NCBI GenBank assembly: GCA_900544885.1
Contig: UQWU01000055.1
Location: 1-9,549, forward strand
DNA: 9,549 nt
Source of the DNA: an uncultured Phascolarctobacterium sp.
GTDB lineage: Bacteria > Bacillota > Negativicutes > Acidaminococcales > Acidaminococcaceae
Reading direction: 5' to 3'
Position numbers and translations under genes: made by a program. Within the stretch, counting starts at the first letter, position 1. Every line of letters starts with the position of its first letter. Shown here one piece after another: positions 7,745-9,549 of the stretch. The notes below the pieces were generated by a model. The model searched no databases. It was not told where the DNA came from and saw only the letters and a program-made list of their open reading frames with translations.

Positions 7745-7945
7745 ATGGAATTTTTAGCAAAATTAGATATGTGGGATTATTTAGCAGGCTTACTGCTGCT
7801 TTTGTCCATCTGGTTACTGTTAGGTGGTATTAAAAGTCTGAAAAAAGCCAATCCGGATCATGTAGATGAGAAAAAATTAAAAATACGCGCTTACGGCTCT
7901 TTTTTAGTTGCTGTTGTTTATTTAGCATGTCGTTATTTCGCCTGA
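7745..7945 (+). CDS. Small two-helix membrane protein downstream of addA, unknown function
   Basis: I do not recognise this 66-residue protein. Two hydrophobic segments, at about 11-29 (DYLAGLLLLLSIWLLLGGI) and 50-65 (GSFLVAVVYLACRYFA), flank a charged linker of about 20 residues (KSLKKANPDHVDEKKLKIR). That makes a helical hairpin with a very probably cytoplasmic loop. There is no signal-peptide cleavage site and no known motif. The ATG at 7745 is preceded by AAAAGGTG (7733-7740), 4 bases away, a slightly short spacing. It begins 21 bases after addA with no promoter or terminator between, so it is the last gene of the addBA transcript. It could be a membrane partner of AddAB or merely a passenger; the sequence does not decide. 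Confidence 0.65.
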   Translation: MEFLAKLDMWDYLAGLLLLLSIWLLLGGIKSLKKANPDHVDEKKLKIRAYGSFLVAVVYLACRYFA

Positions 7946-7958
7946 TTATTAATAATCA
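7943..7958. repeat. Perfect 16-bp palindrome at the end of the small membrane protein gene
   Basis: TGATTATTAATAATCA reads identically on both strands and includes the TGA stop codon of the preceding gene. Being AT-rich and without a loop, it is more like a dimeric protein-binding site or a chance palindrome than an RNA hairpin. It sits 27 bases before the terminator. Confidence 0.4.
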
Positions 7959-7984
7959 ACATCACTGACATAAATAGAAAAAAT

Positions 7985-8040
7985 AAAACCTCGGTTTCAA
8001 TAAGTACTTAAACAAGTACTGCTCGAACCGAGGTTTTTTT
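7985..8040. terminator. Bidirectional rho-independent terminator with nested stems
   Basis: An outer 12-bp stem pairs AAAACCTCGGTT (7985-7996) with AACCGAGGTTTT (8026-8037). Inside it a second 7-bp hairpin pairs AGTACTT (8003-8009) with AAGTACT (8014-8020) around an AAAC loop. Seven Ts at 8034-8040 serve the + strand. The A-rich stretch at 7977-7988 gives a U-tract on the - strand. It lies between convergent genes, so it probably ends both the addBA transcript and the peptidase transcript. Confidence 0.9.
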
Positions 8041-8054
8041 AATGCGTAAAATAT

Positions 8055-9179
8055 TTATTTAGCAGCTGCTTCCTTGATGATTTCGTAGGTCCAGCGAGCG
8101 GTGTTATACAAATCTTCTTCCTTTAGATATTCCTGAGTAGTATGGACATTGCTCATACCGGTTGCTAATAAGCCGCAGGGCAGACCATAGCCACATAAAT
8201 AGTTGCCGTCGCTGCAGCCTCCGGTAACTTTCATTTCTACAGGGAAACCAAGTTTTTCCGCAGCTTTTTGCGCTAACTGGATGCAAGGGTGTTCTTGACT
8301 TAACTCAACAGCAGGGCAACCTTCCACAACTTCAAACTCTACTTCGCCGTGGCCTGCTTCTACAGTTTCTTTAATCAGTTTCATAGTAGAATCTTTTAAT
8401 TCTTCTAATTTTGCTACATTTAAAGAACGCATGTCGATAACGAATTTAGCTTCCGGACAAACAATATTAGTACCTACACCTGCATTAAACATACCGATGT
8501 TAAAAGTAGTTTCGTTATCAATACGACCATAAGCAGGCAACTTGCTCATAGCTTCAGCAGCTAACATAATAGCGTTAACACCTTCTTCAGGAGCGATACC
8601 TGCGTGAGCAGCTTTACCTTTAACCGTTACATAAATATCATACAATTTAGGTGCAGCATAAGTAATTTCGCCAGGAGCACCGCCGATATCCATGCAGTAG
8701 CCATAATCAGCTTTAATAAAGCTTTTATCCAGATGTACAACACCTAAGCAGCCGATTTCTTCGCTGACAGTAAAGAGTAATTGCACATCACCATGAGCAA
8801 CATTATCCTCTTTTAAAGCACGTACTGCTTCCAACATACCTGCAACACCGACTTTATCGTCACCGCCTAAAGTAGTAGTGCCGTCAGAATAAAGCACACC
8901 ATCTTTGCGGACAACCTTAGTGCCGGTAGTAGGAGCAACAGAATCCATATGTGCTTCAAATAACAGCTTCGGTGCATCGCTAACAGTACCCTTTATATAA
9001 GCCCAGATGTTACCGCAATTGCCTCCTGTTTTTTCGTTAACATTATCCATCTTGTATTCAATACCAAGCTCATCCAGCTTACGCATAATCAGCTCTGCTT
9101 CAGCTTTTTCGTCCTTGCTGGGGCAGGGAACACTAACCAATTCGATAAATTCGTTAAGCATTCTATTTTCATTAATCAC
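8055..9179 (-). CDS. PepT-like M20 family zinc metallopeptidase
   Basis: A cytoplasmic di-zinc exopeptidase of the M20 family, closest in style to the tripeptidase T-like group (B. subtilis YqjE type), expected to trim short peptides. Counted from the GTG at 9179 it has 374 residues and begins like its relatives (INENRMLNEFIELV). Zinc and catalytic residues are all visible: H77 and D79 (EAHMDSV), bridging D107 (LGGDDK), general base E140 and ligand E141 (SEEIG), D164 (MDIGG) and H346 (NVHTTQEY). The insert dimerisation domain contains GKAAHAGIAPEEGVNA (188-203). An upstream in-frame GTG at 9188 is part of the Shine-Dalgarno AGAGGTG itself, so the GTG at 9179, 6 bases beyond it, is the likelier start. 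It is monocistronic, with its own promoter, and convergent with the addBA block. Exact substrate is unknown. Confidence 0.92.
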   Translation of the reverse strand: MINENRMLNEFIELVSVPCPSKDEKAEAELIMRKLDELGIEYKMDNVNEKTGGNCGNIWAYIKGTVSDAPKLLFEAHMDSVAPTTGTKVVRKDGVLYSDGTTTLGGDDKVGVAGMLEAVRALKEDNVAHGDVQLLFTVSEEIGCLGVVHLDKSFIKADYGYCMDIGGAPGEITYAAPKLYDIYVTVKGKAAHAGIAPEEGVNAIMLAAEAMSKLPAYGRIDNETTFNIGMFNAGVGTNIVCPEAKFVIDMRSLNVAKLEELKDSTMKLIKETVEAGHGEVEFEVVEGCPAVELSQEHPCIQLAQKAAEKLGFPVEMKVTGGCSDGNYLCGYGLPCGLLATGMSNVHTTQEYLKEEDLYNTARWTYEIIKEAAAK

Positions 9180-9185
9180 AAAAAT

Positions 9186-9192
9186 CACCTCT
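9186..9192 (-). promoter_or_regulatory. Shine-Dalgarno AGAGGTG that decides the peptidase start
   Basis: On the - strand AGAGGTG (9192-9186) is followed after six bases (ATTTTT) by the in-frame GTG at 9179-9177. The GTG within the site itself has no Shine-Dalgarno of its own, which argues against the 377-residue version of the protein. Confidence 0.7.
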
Positions 9193-9209
9193 ATAAATTA
9201 TATATGAAT

Positions 9210-9238
9210 ATTATAGCATTTATACTAGGGAATAGCAA
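9210..9238 (-). promoter_or_regulatory. Promoter of the PepT-like peptidase gene
   Basis: Reading the - strand, a 4/6 -35 box TTGCTA (9238-9233) is followed by a 17-base spacer and a consensus -10 TATAAT (9215-9210), which is preceded by TGC to give an extended -10. Transcription would start near 9203, leaving a leader of about 24 bases that carries the Shine-Dalgarno. Confidence 0.75.
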
Positions 9239-9442
9239 AAGATATGGTGTGAGGGTAATGGAGGATAAAATTTTAAATTAATTTTACAGCAAAAAGGTTT
9301 ATTTATTTTCATAATTAAGTTAGTCTAAAAAAATAAATAAGAAAAAAATATTATAATAGTGGCTGCTTTGTGAAATAAATGTTATAATAATGTAAAAACG
9401 AGAAATAATTGTGAATTTATTATCAAATATATGTAATAATAA
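9239..9442. other. AT-rich non-coding stretch
   Basis: About 200 bases between the peptidase promoter and the hairpin at the right edge, dominated by A and T runs. I see no credible gene. Two consensus TATAAT boxes on the + strand (9352-9357 and 9383-9388) lack a -35 at proper spacing and may be chance in such AT-rich DNA. If real, they would transcribe rightward into the G8 tract and terminal hairpin. Confidence 0.5.
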
Positions 9443-9499
9443 ATTTATTCGGGGGGGGACAATAGTAGTCAGCTGCTTTATGGTAAGCTAAAGTTTTAA
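9443..9499 (+). pseudogene. Possible relic of a tnpB 3' end
   Basis: An open stretch of 18 codons runs between a TAA at 9440 and a TAA at 9497 and would end GGDNSSQLLYGKLKF. It has no start codon and no upstream coding sequence. It lies 6 bases before a hairpin resembling an IS200/IS605 right end, where a tnpB stop codon would be expected, and a GD-containing tail is reminiscent of some TnpB C-termini. This rests mainly on position; the tail is too short for a homology claim. Confidence 0.2.
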
Positions 9500-9505
9500 C
9501 CTAAT

Positions 9506-9549
9506 GGGCAAGAAGTCGCCACCTCTATAGGTGGTGCGATGAATTGCCC
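9506..9549 (+). mobile_element. Nested hairpin resembling an IS200/IS605 right end or omega-RNA scaffold
   Basis: GGGCAA (9506-9511) pairs with TTGCCC (9544-9549). Within it CCACCT (9519-9524) pairs with AGGTGG (9529-9534) around a CTAT loop, and C/G pairs may extend the inner stem. The order GAAGTC, stem, TCTATA, stem, GATGAA resembles the conserved structured ends found just after tnpB in many Bacillota IS605-group elements, which double as the omega-RNA scaffold. No tnpA or tnpB is present upstream, so this would be a solo end, an internally deleted derivative, or one edge of an element continuing beyond the window. Confidence 0.4.

Noticed and set aside
1096..7945. Dedicated new anti-phage defence operon
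   Set aside because: The two large genes are standard AddB and AddA with intact motifs, a housekeeping repair enzyme. The small membrane proteins alone do not justify a defence call.
8104..8286. Open frame of 60 codons on the - strand inside the peptidase gene
   Set aside because: It is an alternative frame of the M20 peptidase, covering its conserved C-terminal part; no independent start signal.
9180..9188. GTG at 9188 as start of the peptidase
   Set aside because: That GTG is part of the Shine-Dalgarno AGAGGTG; the GTG at 9179 is well spaced from it and gives the family-like N-terminus.
9007..9207. Open frame of 66 codons on the + strand, rich in Ser, Leu and Ile
   Set aside because: It is antisense to the N-terminus of the peptidase and crosses its ribosome binding site; low-complexity composition typical of a shadow.

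Overview
This is low-GC bacterial DNA with Bacillota-like features: strong AAGGAGG-type ribosome binding sites, GTG starts read from good Shine-Dalgarno sites, and an AddAB-type rather than RecBCD-type recombination nuclease. The protein style (compact AddB, PepT-like M20 peptidase) would fit an anaerobic gut Bacillota, possibly a Negativicute. That placement is an impression from reading and was not tested.

Layout. Bases 1-158 hold a TTGACA promoter and a short leader. Two small membrane proteins follow on the + strand: a YdjM/DUF457-type putative membrane metal-dependent hydrolase (159-620) and an unrecognised three-helix protein of 88 residues (651-917). After a 178-base spacer with a hairpin and candidate -10 boxes comes the core of the window: addB (1096-4227) and addA (4220-7723), overlapping by 8 bases. 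A 66-residue two-helix membrane protein (7745-7945) follows 21 bases after addA. A nested two-stem, bidirectional terminator (7985-8040) closes this rightward block. It is shared with a convergent - strand gene for a PepT-like M20 metallopeptidase (8055-9179), whose promoter lies at 9210-9238. The last 370 bases are AT-rich and non-coding. They end in a G8 tract, a short open tail and a nested hairpin that resembles the right end or omega-RNA scaffold of an IS200/IS605-type element.

How the genes work together. AddA and AddB form the heterodimeric helicase-nuclease that resects double-strand breaks for RecA-dependent recombination. AddA keeps all SF1 helicase motifs and a PD-(D/E)XK nuclease. 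AddB keeps its nuclease but has no recognisable Walker A. Both subunits carry a C-terminal cysteine cluster of the iron-sulfur 'staple' type, whereas the classical B. subtilis enzyme has it only in AddB; this is the most interesting protein-level observation. The flanking small membrane proteins could be linked to the same process (YdjM in E. coli is LexA-controlled), but no LexA box was seen and that link is speculative. The peptidase is an independent housekeeping gene. I found no CRISPR array, tRNA, rRNA or clearly new defence system.
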